Below, piece after piece: positions 31,082 through 40,418 of a stretch of DNA of 64,000 nucleotides (the stretch's first letter is position 1; every line of letters starts with the position of its first letter). The stretch comes from Draconibacterium sp. (GTDB lineage Bacteria > Bacteroidota > Bacteroidia > Bacteroidales > Prolixibacteraceae): positions 62,001-126,000 of the forward strand of contig JADIYN010000003.1 of assembly GCA_016705335.1 (NCBI GenBank). Direction: 5' to 3'. A program made the translations under genes and the position numbers. Under the pieces are notes generated by a model. The model was not told the DNA's origin. It was given only the letters and a program-made list of their open reading frames with translations, and searched no databases.

Positions 31082-31388
31082 AAGGTTACCCATAACTAGT
31101 TAATAGCACGAAGTTATTATACTTTTTTCATTTTTTCACCTGATTTCTTTGCACTGAAATGCGCAAGAATAACGCAATCCAATTCCTTGTCAGTGAAAAC
31201 TATCTCTAATGATACAAGTTTGATGCTGGCAGTTCATATCAGGTTAATTTTTACCGAAGATAGAAAAAAGCTAAATAGCTGTGGTTTGCGGAGCGTAAAA
31301 ATTTTATGTTATATGGTTTTTCTCAATTTATACCCTCCAACACTTGCTTTTATACCTTTATATTCTGTTTACACAATATTCTTTATAC
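31082..31388. other. Upstream edge of the cassette array, non-coding
   Basis: The first core box GTTATGGGTA sits at 31096-31087 (minus strand). Further upstream there is no second palindromic site and no integrase. On the minus strand at about 31110-31220 a short open stretch (FTDKELDCVILAHFSAKKSG...) ends in a stop and could be the tail of a lost gene; the evidence is weak. Confidence 0.35.
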
Positions 31389-31757
31389 TACCTCGGAATA
31401 TCAAATTAGTACCTCAGAGAAACTAATTAGTACTTCAGAGAAACTAATTAGTACTTCAGAGAAACTAATTAGTACTTCGGAGAAACTAATTAGTACCTCA
31501 GAGAAACTAATTAGTACTTCAGAGAAACTAATTAGTACTTCAGAGAAACTAATTAGTACTTCGGAGAAACTAATTAGATTGGTTATACTTCGGAGAAACT
31601 AATTAGTACCTCGGAGAAACTAATTAGTACTTCAGAGAAACTAATAGGTACTTCAGAGAAACTAATTAGTACTTCGGAGAAACTAATTAGTACTTCGGAG
31701 AAACTAATTAGTACTTACTTCAGAGAAACTAATTAGTACTTCAGAGGTACTAATTTG
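31389..31757. repeat. 21-bp tandem repeat array, 17 units
   Basis: Seventeen head-to-tail copies of TACTTCAGAGAAACTAATTAG, with C/T at position 4 and A/G at position 7. The first and last units are degenerate, and two small insertions interrupt the array (8 bp at 31578-31585 and 4 bp at 31712-31715). Each junction creates the perfect 10-bp palindrome ACTAATTAGT, so palindromes recur every 21 bp, two turns of B-DNA. It lies between the cassette array and the T9SS gene at 31951. Confidence 0.95.
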
Positions 31758-31882
31758 TAAATTGAAAAATCAACTGAAACGGCTTCCTTGAAACGATGCC
31801 TGGTGGACTTTAAAAGTAAAATTATGTCACTTTTTCCAATAAAAATAAATCAATCCCAGGAAAAAATATGTTTAGATATTTT

Positions 31883-31890
31883 TAAATTTG
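31883..31890 (+). promoter_or_regulatory. -7 promoter motif before the T9SS repeat protein
   Basis: TAAATTTG fits TAnnTTTG, 60 bp upstream of the chosen start (31951) and 125 bp downstream of the 21-bp repeat array. Confidence 0.4.
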
Positions 31891-31950
31891 CTTCACAAAA
31901 AACATAATTATCAACCTTTCAAATTGTTCAATCAAATTAAACTAATTGAA

Positions 31951-33844
31951 ATGAAAACCTTACCAATCCTTCTCTTTAGTGTGTTTGCTGTTTTAACTTC
32001 GGTTGCCCAGATAAATAGCAAATTACAACCTTTTCAGCCATCATCTGAAGAAGAGAATTCCCAAACAAAATCTGAGATGCGTTTTACAGACCCAAACAAA
32101 AAGTACAAATCTTTGCAATACCTAAAAAGTGCGACAACCGAAATGCAACGTCTCGACAGCACTGTAATGCAAATGTATAACCAGAATTCAGGAATATTTA
32201 TAAACTACAATAAATATGTGTTTGAATATGATTCTGTGGGTAATCAAACGACTTACCTGGCTTTAGACTGGAACAGTACAACCAACACATGGGAAAACTG
32301 GACAAATACCGACTTTGAATATAACACCAACGGAAAATTACTCTCGGAAATCAGATTTGAGTGGGATAAAAACAGCACATCATGGATAAGTAAAGGAAAA
32401 TATGAGTATGCTTATGATACGGATGGAAATCGGATACTTAATGCCTATTACAACTGGGTTGGAAATCCCGGTTTTTGGAAAGGCATAAGCAAAAATGAAT
32501 CTGCATTCGATTCTTTTGGTAACCAAATATTATTTATCTCATTTGTTTGGAACTCATCAAATAATGTTTGGGAAGCAAATAACAAAATTGAAAAAATTTT
32601 CGATGCAATCGGAAACAAAACAAGAGAAGCCTATTTTTTGTGGAGGTTTTATGGCTGGGCAAATCAATATGTTGACACATTTACTTTTAATGAAAATAAT
32701 TTGTTACAACAGGTTGAAAGGGGACTTTGGTCACCCGACAGCACAACTTTTTATTACAATTATAAAAAGGTTTATGAATATAATGCCAACGACAGTCTAA
32801 CACAAATTGGAACTTTCAACTTTGACCACATTGATGATTCATGGAAAAAGGAAAGCATTGAAGAATATATTTATGATACCGACAAAACCACTTATATTTA
32901 TTACTTTACAGACAATGTAACTGACTCACTGAAAAAACCAATCTTAGTGAAACCTTTACAATTCAAATGGATATGTTATTTCTGAAACAAAATATTACCT
33001 GACCTTTTCTTCAGATAGTCTTGTAGGCTCCACTAAGTATGAATATTCGTATCATGCCGACGGTATTCATGTTTTCGAATCGGTGGATTACAGATTTGAT
33101 ATTGCTCAAAATAAATGGATTCCACAGGAAAAATGGAGTATCCGACATATGACAGTTTCGGAAATAAAACCGAAATCATTAAATCAACATGGGAGGTAAG
33201 CAAAACGAACTGGAAGTTTATCTCTAAACAGATTAACAATTATAACTCAAATAATATTGCCACTCTTTTAAGTACTTATGCATGGAATGAGGGTACCAAT
33301 GACTGGATTGGTTATGGTAAATACGAATATGTTTTTGATGAAAATGACAACCTTATTGATGCATTAAAGTACTCCTGGGATGCTATCAGGAATGACTGGA
33401 AAGGAGATTCGAGGAGAGAACACCTGTACGACAAAGCATTTACTATGGCCGATTTAATTTTACCTTCATGGCTTACCACCGAAAATAGGTTCAACAAGCC
33501 TGTTCAGTTTTTAGATTACAACTGGAATCCGAATTCAAATAACTGGATTGAATTTCAGTTATCTACCTTGTATTATTCTGATGTTGTAATAAGTAAAGTT
33601 TCGGAACCGGCTCTTAGTAACACTAAAGTTTTCCCGAATCCTGTGAACGATCTTCTTCACATCAGCAATATGGATGATTTTAGAGAGTACTCCATTTTAA
33701 ATATGCAGGGAATGACAGTAAAATCAGGAATTCTGGAATGATTATAGCAACACCATTTCTATTGGTGAAGTTACACCCGGCATGTATTTAGTTCAACTAA
33801 AAGGTGAAAATCGTGTTTATTCAGCAAAATTTTTGAAACAGTAA
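31951..33844 (+). CDS. Secreted repeat protein with T9SS tail (two frameshifts)
   Basis: About 630 residues after joining breaks near 32945 and 33735. I choose the start at 31951 (MKTLPILLFSVFAVLTSVAQ, signal peptide) over 31888. The body is 10 or more copies of a ~37-residue repeat with the pattern Y-D-x-x-G-N followed by W-N/D-x-x-x-N-x-W (for example EYDSVGNQTTYLALDWNS and EYAYDTDGNRILNAYYNW), similar to DUF3836/YD-like beta repeats. The C-terminus is a T9SS type A tail (VFPNPVNDLLHISNMDDF, ILNMQGMTVKSG, TPGMYLVQLKGEN). A surface or secreted adhesin or binding protein is the likeliest role. A strong terminator follows. Confidence 0.75.
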
Positions 33845-33850
33845 GAAACG

Positions 33851-33896
33851 AAGGATGCCATCCGTGTTTACATCAATAGAAACGGATGGCATCCTT
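33851..33896 (+). terminator. Terminator after the T9SS repeat protein
   Basis: A 15-bp perfect stem (AAGGATGCCATCCGT / ACGGATGGCATCCTT) with a 16-nt loop starts 6 bp after the stop codon and runs into TTTTAC. Confidence 0.85.
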
Positions 33897-33945
33897 TTAC
33901 TATTTTTATGTCAACTGGATTTAGCATAAATCACCACGGACTTAA

Positions 33946-34314
33946 CTAAATAATCGTGAATAGCTTTCCTTTTTTCATTTCCAAAACCGTAAAAAGTGAA
34001 ATAATACCTAAGGAAGTTTTCACAACAAACCTTAATATAGCTAATGGAAATAGTATATTTTTCTGTTCATTCGATTCCCTTTTAACGCGAATTCCAATTA
34101 TCATATGACCAATAGTTCCACCAAAAATACTTGTGAAAAGTGGGTCATAAAGTAAGAAAATGAATACAAATGCAATAATCCGTGCATAATCAGGAACGTT
34201 TTCGAAAAGGGAGAATACATACGATGCGATAAACATAAAAACAATAATTACTATTGCATCAGTTGTCATTGCTTTAACTCTGTCAAAAACTCCCGGGTAA
34301 TTTACTTCTGTCAT
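33946..34314 (-). CDS. RDD-family membrane protein
   Basis: 122 residues. The RDD signature region is near the start (GVFDRVKAMTTDAIVIIVFM). Three hydrophobic segments follow, with the family's typical later motif GGTIGHMIIGIRVKRE and a final helix (KTSLGIISLFTVLEMKKGK). RDD proteins are small integral membrane proteins, some implicated in Na+(Li+)/H+ exchange, most uncharacterised. The frame is intact and the gene stands alone. Confidence 0.8.
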   Translation of the reverse strand: MTEVNYPGVFDRVKAMTTDAIVIIVFMFIASYVFSLFENVPDYARIIAFVFIFLLYDPLFTSIFGGTIGHMIIGIRVKRESNEQKNILFPLAILRFVVKTSLGIISLFTVLEMKKGKLFTII

Positions 34315-34710
34315 TATTTTTGTTTTTATTTAAATGAATGCAAACATCGTTTTAACCGCAATTAATTGTATTTCTGAATTAGTTGTAAGAACCGAACGCT
34401 GTCAAGTCTAAAGACGTTGACAGGTTCTCTCAACACCTTTATTTAACTAAGGGGATGGAAAGTGTTATTTTTAAACTGCACGCTATCGTCAACATTCCTC
34501 CATTCCTGAATCTTCAAACTGAACGCTGTCAAGTCTAAAGACGTTGACAGGTTCTCTCCACTCCTTCTATTCAACGAAGCATAGTGAAAGTGTTCTTTTT
34601 CGACTGCATGCTATCTCCACCATTCATTCATGCATTTTGACAATCAATCAATCATTCATTCATTCATTCAATCAATCATTCATTCCTTCATTCATTCCCG
34701 CATTCCCGCA
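34315..34710. repeat. Duplicated hairpin repeat and (ATTC)n microsatellite
   Basis: The hairpin CTGTCAAGTCTAAAGACGTTGACAG minus a bulge occurs at 34399-34423 and again at 34526-34550. Both copies are followed by GTTCTCTC and related sequence, so a ~127-bp unit is duplicated in tandem with divergence. From about 34612 to 34710 the sequence is dominated by ATTC/AATC tetranucleotide repeats that run right up to the stop codon of the GH16 gene. Confidence 0.8.
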
Positions 34711-35521
34711 TTACTCCTTCTCCCTGTAAACCCTAACATAATCAATATAATATTTCTGTGGGAAAATTGCATCGTCAATTCCCTGGTTACCTCCCCATGC
34801 GCCGCCGATTGCAAGGTTGATCAATAAATAATGGGGTTTGTCGAAAGGCCACACATCGTTACCTGTACCTTCGTTTTTAAACGAGAAATAGAGTGAGTCG
34901 TTTACAAAAAAATCCATGTGGTCTTCAAACCAGTTAACTGCATAGATATTGAAATTATCATAGGGTTTTTCAACGCCTATTCTGTTTCCTTTGTTTGTGC
35001 CGATTGAGTGGTTGTAAGCTTTTGTGTGAATATTGGCATGAATTGTATCAGGGTCGTAACCCACGTTTTCCATAATATCGATTTCGCCACACTCAGGCCA
35101 GTTTGTTCCTTCATTAAAATTGTCGCCCAACATCCAGATTGCAGGCCATGTTCCTTTACCTGTGGGTAATTTGGCGCACTTCAACTCTTCCGTACAATAT
35201 GCTTTTTTTCCCGTAAGTATTAATGCTTGCCGATGTGATGGAATCATTTTCTCCGGTTTCTTTCCTTGCTTCAATTACAAGGTTTTCATTTTCAACACGG
35301 GCATTTTCCAACCGTGATTCGGTGTAAAACTGTGCTTCTCCGTTGCGGATATATCCTGTTTCATAACTCCAAACTGTTGAATCGGGCAAACCCTGAACAT
35401 CAAAGTTATCTTCCCAAACGAGTTCCCATTGAGGTGTTAAAACTTCGGGTGTTGTTTTTTTCTGAGTACTGCATGAGATGGCAAGGGTTGCAATTACTGA
35501 AAGTGCGATTAATTGTTTCAT
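34711..35521 (-). CDS. GH16-family endo-beta-glucanase, lipoprotein (one frameshift)
   Basis: About 270 residues. Lipoprotein signal (MKQLIALSVIATLAISC), then the GH16 fold: WELVWEDNFDVQGLPDSTVW, GKKSILYGRVEVR, TWPAIWML, catalytic motif GEIDIMENVG (E-x-D-x-x-E), HANIHTKAYNH and the C-terminal YYIDYVRVYREKE. The set fits laminarinase-type beta-1,3(4)-glucanases. A frame break near 35180 is joined at VEVRAKLPTGKGTW. The start is supported by a TATCTTTG -7 motif 22 bp upstream. The microsatellite that ends at the stop codon could alter the C-terminus. Confidence 0.9.
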
Positions 35522-35543
35522 TGGATAATTTTTTTAGTTTTCT

Positions 35544-35551
35544 CAAAGATA
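35544..35551 (-). promoter_or_regulatory. -7 promoter motif of the GH16 gene
   Basis: TATCTTTG on the minus strand matches TAnnTTTG, 22 bp upstream of the ATG at 35521. Confidence 0.5.
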
Positions 35552-35645
35552 AAATCTTTTAACAGATTTTTAAATCTCCTTAAAATCAAACACATTAAAA
35601 CAATAACTGCAACGAGAATGTTACATTCGCGGCAAATCATTAAAA

Positions 35646-36254
35646 ATGACATTGAAAATTCATCCAAAAGCAAAAGCCCTTATTTTCGATTTAGACGGAA
35701 CTCTATCTGACTCGTTGCCGGTTCATATGGCAACATGGAACAAATTAGGCGAAGAATATGGCTTTACATTCGATCCAAATATTTTGCACGAAATGACAGG
35801 CAGGCCAACCATAGAATTTGCGGTTCGGGTAGTTGAACAATACGGTCTCACGGTAAAACCCGAGAAACTTGTAAAACTGAAACAGGAGTCGTTTTGGGAA
35901 ATGGCTTATTTACTGAAGCCGGTTGATGAGGTTGTTTCGATAGTTAAAGCATCATACGGAAAATTGCCAATGGCAGTTGGAACCGGCGCCAGCAGAAAAA
36001 GTGCAGAAGTTCAGTTAAAGGAGTTAAAACTTATTCAGTATTTTGCTGCAATTGTTTCGGCAGATGACGTAACAAAACACAAACCCGATCCCGATACATT
36101 TTTGGAATGCGCCCGGTTAATGGGTGTTGAACCCCAGTTTTGCCAGGTTTTTGAAGATGGGGATCTGGGAATTGCGGCTGCAAAAAAAGCCGGAATGATG
36201 GTTACCGACGTTCGGCCATTTATAAATTATGGTGAATGGGCACTTTCGGAGTAA
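35646..36254 (+). CDS. HAD-superfamily hydrolase, beta-phosphoglucomutase-like
   Basis: About 202 residues. HAD motif I DLDGTLSDSLPVH (nucleophile Asp), motif II in the segment MAVGTGASRKSAEV, the conserved Lys in DDVTKHKPDPDTFLE, and motif III EDGDLGIAAAKKAGM. The cap helices and the KPDPDTFL motif fit subfamily IA phosphatases or phosphomutases such as YqaB/PgmB. The expected substrate is a small sugar or sugar-alcohol phosphate. It is followed after 19 bp by the AEC transporter gene on the same strand. Confidence 0.85.
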   Translation: MTLKIHPKAKALIFDLDGTLSDSLPVHMATWNKLGEEYGFTFDPNILHEMTGRPTIEFAVRVVEQYGLTVKPEKLVKLKQESFWEMAYLLKPVDEVVSIVKASYGKLPMAVGTGASRKSAEVQLKELKLIQYFAAIVSADDVTKHKPDPDTFLECARLMGVEPQFCQVFEDGDLGIAAAKKAGMMVTDVRPFINYGEWALSE

Positions 36255-36273
36255 GTGTTATAATCAGTAAATC

Positions 36274-37202
36274 ATGGCCCACTTTTTTCTTGCATTAAAA
36301 ACTGTTCTACCGCTGTTTTTGGTCATTCTTGCCGGATTGATTTTTTCGCGGACAAAAGCTGCCTCAATTTCGTGGATTGATATTCTGAACAAATATGCGC
36401 TGTGGATTGGATTCCCCGCACTTGTCATCGCTTCGCTAATGCATCTCGAATTAAGCGGTCAATCCTATTCACGACTGATTTTTACCAACTCTGTTTATAT
36501 TGTAATCTGCATGTTGCTGGCATTTCCGGTTGCCTCAGTTTTCAAACTAACAAACCGTATAAAACGTTCGCTTTTCCTTGTTTTATCGTTTGGAAATGTT
36601 GCCTATCTTGGGATTCCTGTATTGCAAAATGCCTTTGGCGAAACAGTTTTGCCCGTTGCCGCCATCATTTCGGCAGTTTATGTTTTTTGGCTGCTTACCC
36701 TGGGTATTATTTTGATCGAAATTAATGGAGAAGAAAAATTTAAGGGTAAAAAATTAGTATTCAGTTTGCTTAAAAATCCACTACTCATTTCAGTTTTTGT
36801 GGGTTTGATAATTGTTTATTTCAATATTAAACTTCCTGAAATTGCAGAGAAAACCATATTCCTTTTTCAAATTCGGTAACAGCTGTCGTTTTATTTTCGC
36901 TTGGAATTTTCCTGGGGCTGCATAAAACCGGCAAACCAAAAGAATGGCTTACTGCGTTGACATTCTCATTGTTGATCATTTTAGTTTTGCCGTTTATCTT
37001 TTATTTGACAATTAAAAACACGGGAATGGAAACTTTACAGTTTAAAGCCACAATTCTCGATTCGGCAATGCCACTTGGTTTAACTCCCTATGCTCTGTCG
37101 GTGCAGTACAATCTGGAAGTAAAACTTGTATCTAAAATTGTTGTTCTTGCAACAGTGCTGGCCATTTTTGTTATTCCGTTCTGGATGGTAATGCTGGGTT
37201 AA
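36274..37202 (+). CDS. AEC-family (auxin efflux carrier-like) transporter (one frameshift)
   Basis: About 309 residues with ten hydrophobic segments: FLALKTVLPLFLVILAGLIF at the start, FGNVAYLGIPVLQNAFG (the conserved N-x-x-x-x-G-x-P type break in helix 4), and after a frame break near 36875 the half ATILDSAMPLGLTPYALSVQ, again with the family's broken helix. AEC carriers export or exchange malate, auxin-like or other organic acids. Probably co-transcribed with the HAD gene. A hairpin terminator follows directly. Confidence 0.85.
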
Positions 37203-37206
37203 AAAA

Positions 37207-37237
37207 AAACTACCAGTTATTTTTACTGATAGTTTTT
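37207..37237 (+). terminator. Terminator after the AEC transporter
   Basis: An ACTACCAGT/ACTGATAGT hairpin is flanked by A-run and T-run. A close copy of the same hairpin and its following ~100 bp lies at 37883-37914. Confidence 0.75.
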
Positions 37238-38254
37238 TAAAAGCGTCCTACAAATATGAGCTTTGGTTTTTAAAAGAAATCGGGTTTGTAATGAGAATTC
37301 CGCCCAAACAAATTCTCAATCATATTTTTATATTTTCAAATATTTCTGTTAATAATTTCTATTTCAAAGTAAGGTATAATACCGGTAGGGATTGCAAAAT
37401 TTTATGCTGATTTGAATGGGAATAATAACTGAAAAAAGTTAACCGAATAACTTAACACAGGCAAAGAAAATTTAATGGTATTAAAAAAAAGCAAGCATTT
37501 TTTATTTTGTCATTTGATTTATCAATGTAATTTGTAAAAAAACTGAGTGTTTATAAAATCAGTACAATTTAAAAATCATTTTTGGCTGGTAAGACATCAA
37601 ATTTTTATATGACTAATATTTCGCTGCTCTGCAGCTTTTGCCATTCGTGTATTTTCCTGCCTACAAATATTTTGCTGCTCTGCAGTCTTTTTAAGCGGCA
37701 GCGCCGCGTAAATATTTGTAGAAAAAATGGAAAATTCTAAAACATAAGCCCTGTAGGGGTGAAATATATGCAAATGTTATAAAAATCAATCTTTTAAAAA
37801 TAATTGTAATAATTTTTGCCGAACAAGAATTAAGAAAATATCAAATTCAAGTAAATTCCATTTTTGAATATTCAGGCAAAAAAAAACTACCAGTTAAAAT
37901 AACTGATAGTTTTTCGCGCGTCCAAGATTCTCGACTCTGGTTTTATTTTCTTCCGGGTTTGTAAACTAAGAACATTGTCCCTCAACATCCTCAAGCATAT
38001 TTTTTATTATCCTAAAATTTTTGGTCTTTATTTTATGTGTTAAAGTAACCTATTATATTTCATTCCATTGTATTCTTAAATTCTGAAAGAAAGGGTAACA
38101 ATTGCTGAAAGAAAAGTAGTCCATTTGTCTGGTATCTTTTTTTGTAACCAGGTTGGGTGCAAGTGAGCTCACGAAAGATTATCAGTAACTAAAACCATAC
38201 ATCTTATTTTCAGACATATAACCTTATTGTTGTTCATTAAAAATGGAGTTAAAA
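37238..38254. repeat. Gene-free region with palindromic repeats and a duplicated terminator
   Basis: About 1 kb without a credible gene. At roughly 37617-37770 a GC-rich block has CTACAAATATTT and AAATATTTGTAG as a perfect 12-bp inverted repeat around two GCTGCTCTGCAG copies and a GGCAGCGCCGC core, followed by CCCTGTAGGGGTGAAATAT. I recall similar palindromic units between genes in Bacteroidota. The terminator hairpin AACTACCAGTTA/TAACTGATAGTT reappears at 37883-37914. The rest is AT-rich with no feature I can name. Confidence 0.55.
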
Positions 38255-38262
38255 CATAAAAA

Positions 38263-38286
38263 AACCGGAGTGTAAACCCCGGTTTC
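38263..38286 (-). terminator. Terminator of the collar-LamG-cadherin locus
   Basis: An AAACCGG/CCGGTTT stem is followed by seven T on the minus strand, 8 bp after the stop of the cadherin-like gene. Confidence 0.8.
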
Positions 38287-38293
38287 AATTCGT

Positions 38294-40417
38294 TTATTCT
38301 TTAATTATCTTTTTTACCTGTTCCTGATTGCCCTGCCGCATCCTGACAAAATAGATACCCGGTTCAACTGTACCCAGTGAAACGGTTTTTGACTGTCCAG
38401 TCGGTAACTTAAAGGTTTTAATTACCTGGCCTGCAATATTACTGATGCTAATTGCTGCTTCACCTTTCCCATCAGGAATATCAAAAAAGAGATTGCTTTG
38501 AAACGGGTTTGGATAAACCCTGAAAAGTGTGTTCAGGTTTTGATCGCCGATTGCAGTCGGAAAAGAAACTTCAAGTTTAAAACTCAAATATTCCTTTGCA
38601 CCTGAATCATCTGTGGCCGTTAGTTTCAAATTGTAAACACCCCTTTCATCTCCGGGCGGAACACCTGTAATTGACAATGTTAACGGATCAAAAACCAACC
38701 ATTCCGGCACCGCCGAATTATTTTCGGTTGAAAGCAGAAAAGTGAGTTTATCACCTGCGTCAGGATCGGTTATCATATTTTCAGGAAATACAATTGAGTT
38801 TTCCTTACCCGTATAAAAATACTGCGTTCCCGGTATTTGTCCTATTTCAGGTGGGTCGTTTACATTCAAAACCGAAATCAACACGGTTTGAACTGTTTCC
38901 TTGTTTCCGTCGCCAGCTTTTATTTCAAACTGTGCATCACCAACATTTTCATTTTTTGGTATGCCTGTCAATAGTTTTGTGTTCTCATTATAACTGAGCC
39001 AACCGGGCAATCCTTCAAAACCAATTGTGGTTGCATCGCCCTCATTATCCACAGTAATAACCTGATATACATACACCTGGTTTTGAATCGCAAAAGCCAC
39101 CGGAGTTGAAGTAAACTGAGGTGGATTGTTGATATCAGTTAACTGGAAAGTAAATTCCTTTTGAAAACCAGCACCACTGCTATCGGTTACAGCCAACAGG
39201 ATTTTGAAATTTTCCTTTCCCAGTTTGCTGATTTGCTCTTTTAGAATGAGAGAATCTCCACTGATTGCGAAATAGTCATTCCCCTCATCATTTGTTCCGT
39301 TTCCTTCTTTTAAAGTAAACGAATGCAAATCCCCTGCATCTTCATCACTTGCCGAAAGGCGGGCAACCAGCGCATTTAACGCAGTTCCTTCGCTTATTTT
39401 AAGGCTTGAAAGTGAAATCCCGGTTGGAGGATCGTTTTGGTTGATCACGTCAATATCAAAAATTTCCTGTTTCGAAATGCCCGCGTTATTGGCAACTTTA
39501 ATGTTGACCTTGTATTTTGGATTCAACTCAAAATCAAGGGTGCTTTTTACATAAAGTTTATCTCCATCAATGTAGAATAGTTGGTTGTCAGTGCCCGAAA
39601 GTTCAGCCAGACTAAACGCGTAACTACTCCCCAGCACTTCCGACTGTGCCGTTAAAACGCCAACCATCACCGAATCAATGTTCTCGGTTACACTTGCGTT
39701 CGAAAGCAGAATTTTTGTCGTTTTATCTACCCACTTTGTTATTGTAACCCAGTACAATACCGGCTCACCAACCTGAGGTACTATTTTATACCTGACAGCA
39801 GCGTTAAAATTGTGTTCACTACTTCCACTTACCTGCAAAACATCATTTACATATGCTTTGGCTCCTTCCGAAAGCGTAAATACTGGTACAACATTACTCA
39901 GGTTGCCCGTTATTTTCTGCGTTAACGAAACGTTGCCATTTGCAATACTTGTGCTTCCTTCCTGGTCGGGAATTGTAAAAGAAAGAATTTTCGCTTCATA
40001 CGTTTTTGTAAGCGCCGAAAATTCATGAGGGCTGCTTACCGAACCAACAATTCCGTTTACTGCAAAACTTAACGATGTGCCAACACTGTATTCCTTATCT
40101 TCGCTTGCATCGTAAATTTTAAAGCTGACGGTGCCGGTTGGGTTGTTGCTGTAAACCATCAGAAAAACAAAGTAATCCTGTAAAGCACTTTGGTATTTTA
40201 CATTGGTAACACCACGGCATTCTCCGCCAATAAAGGCAGCAACCATATCGTTCACATCAACCGATGCTGTTCCGTCAACAAGCATTTTCCCGGTTATTGT
40301 CATTGAATAATCGTAAAGATTCGGGTTAACTGTCCAGGTGGGTTGCGCAATAGCAGTAATTCCAATACAAGTGAAAACTACCGCAAAAAATGAGTTTATT
40401 AAATTTTGAGTTTTCAT
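38294..40417 (-). CDS. Secreted multidomain protein: DMVAAF module, cadherin/Ig-like repeats, T9SS tail
   Basis: 707 residues, intact. Signal peptide (MKTQNLINSFFAVVFTCIGITAIAQ removed in part), then a ~100-residue module (NDMVAAFIGGECRGVTNVKY ... YFVFLMVYSNN) also present in the giant upstream protein. Next come cadherin-like repeats (ASVTENIDSVMVGVLTAQSE, ISEGTALNALVARLSASDED), two putative-Ig repeats (GLPGWLSYNENTKLLTGIPK, PEWLVFDPLTLSITGVPPGD), and a T9SS tail (FRVYPNPFQSNLFFDI ... PGIYFVRMRQGNQEQVKKII). It starts 1 bp after the stop of the giant gene, so translation is probably coupled. Likely a cell-surface binding or structural protein that works with the giant. Confidence 0.85.
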   Translation of the reverse strand: MKTQNLINSFFAVVFTCIGITAIAQPTWTVNPNLYDYSMTITGKMLVDGTASVDVNDMVAAFIGGECRGVTNVKYQSALQDYFVFLMVYSNNPTGTVSFKIYDASEDKEYSVGTSLSFAVNGIVGSVSSPHEFSALTKTYEAKILSFTIPDQEGSTSIANGNVSLTQKITGNLSNVVPVFTLSEGAKAYVNDVLQVSGSSEHNFNAAVRYKIVPQVGEPVLYWVTITKWVDKTTKILLSNASVTENIDSVMVGVLTAQSEVLGSSYAFSLAELSGTDNQLFYIDGDKLYVKSTLDFELNPKYKVNIKVANNAGISKQEIFDIDVINQNDPPTGISLSSLKISEGTALNALVARLSASDEDAGDLHSFTLKEGNGTNDEGNDYFAISGDSLILKEQISKLGKENFKILLAVTDSSGAGFQKEFTFQLTDINNPPQFTSTPVAFAIQNQVYVYQVITVDNEGDATTIGFEGLPGWLSYNENTKLLTGIPKNENVGDAQFEIKAGDGNKETVQTVLISVLNVNDPPEIGQIPGTQYFYTGKENSIVFPENMITDPDAGDKLTFLLSTENNSAVPEWLVFDPLTLSITGVPPGDERGVYNLKLTATDDSGAKEYLSFKLEVSFPTAIGDQNLNTLFRVYPNPFQSNLFFDIPDGKGEAAISISNIAGQVIKTFKLPTGQSKTVSLGTVEPGIYFVRMRQGNQEQVKKIIKE

Positions 40418-40418
40418 T

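Noticed and set aside
31306..31602. 98-residue ORF made of repeated STSEKLI
   Set aside because: It exists only because the 21-bp repeat has no stop in that frame; low complexity, no start context, and the repeat is interrupted by 8-bp and 4-bp insertions that would break the frame.
31389..31757. CRISPR array
   Set aside because: Units are directly adjacent with no spacers, only 21 bp long, and there are no cas genes.
38221..38293. Structured ncRNA before the locus end
   Set aside because: The hairpin and T run are explained by a simple terminator.
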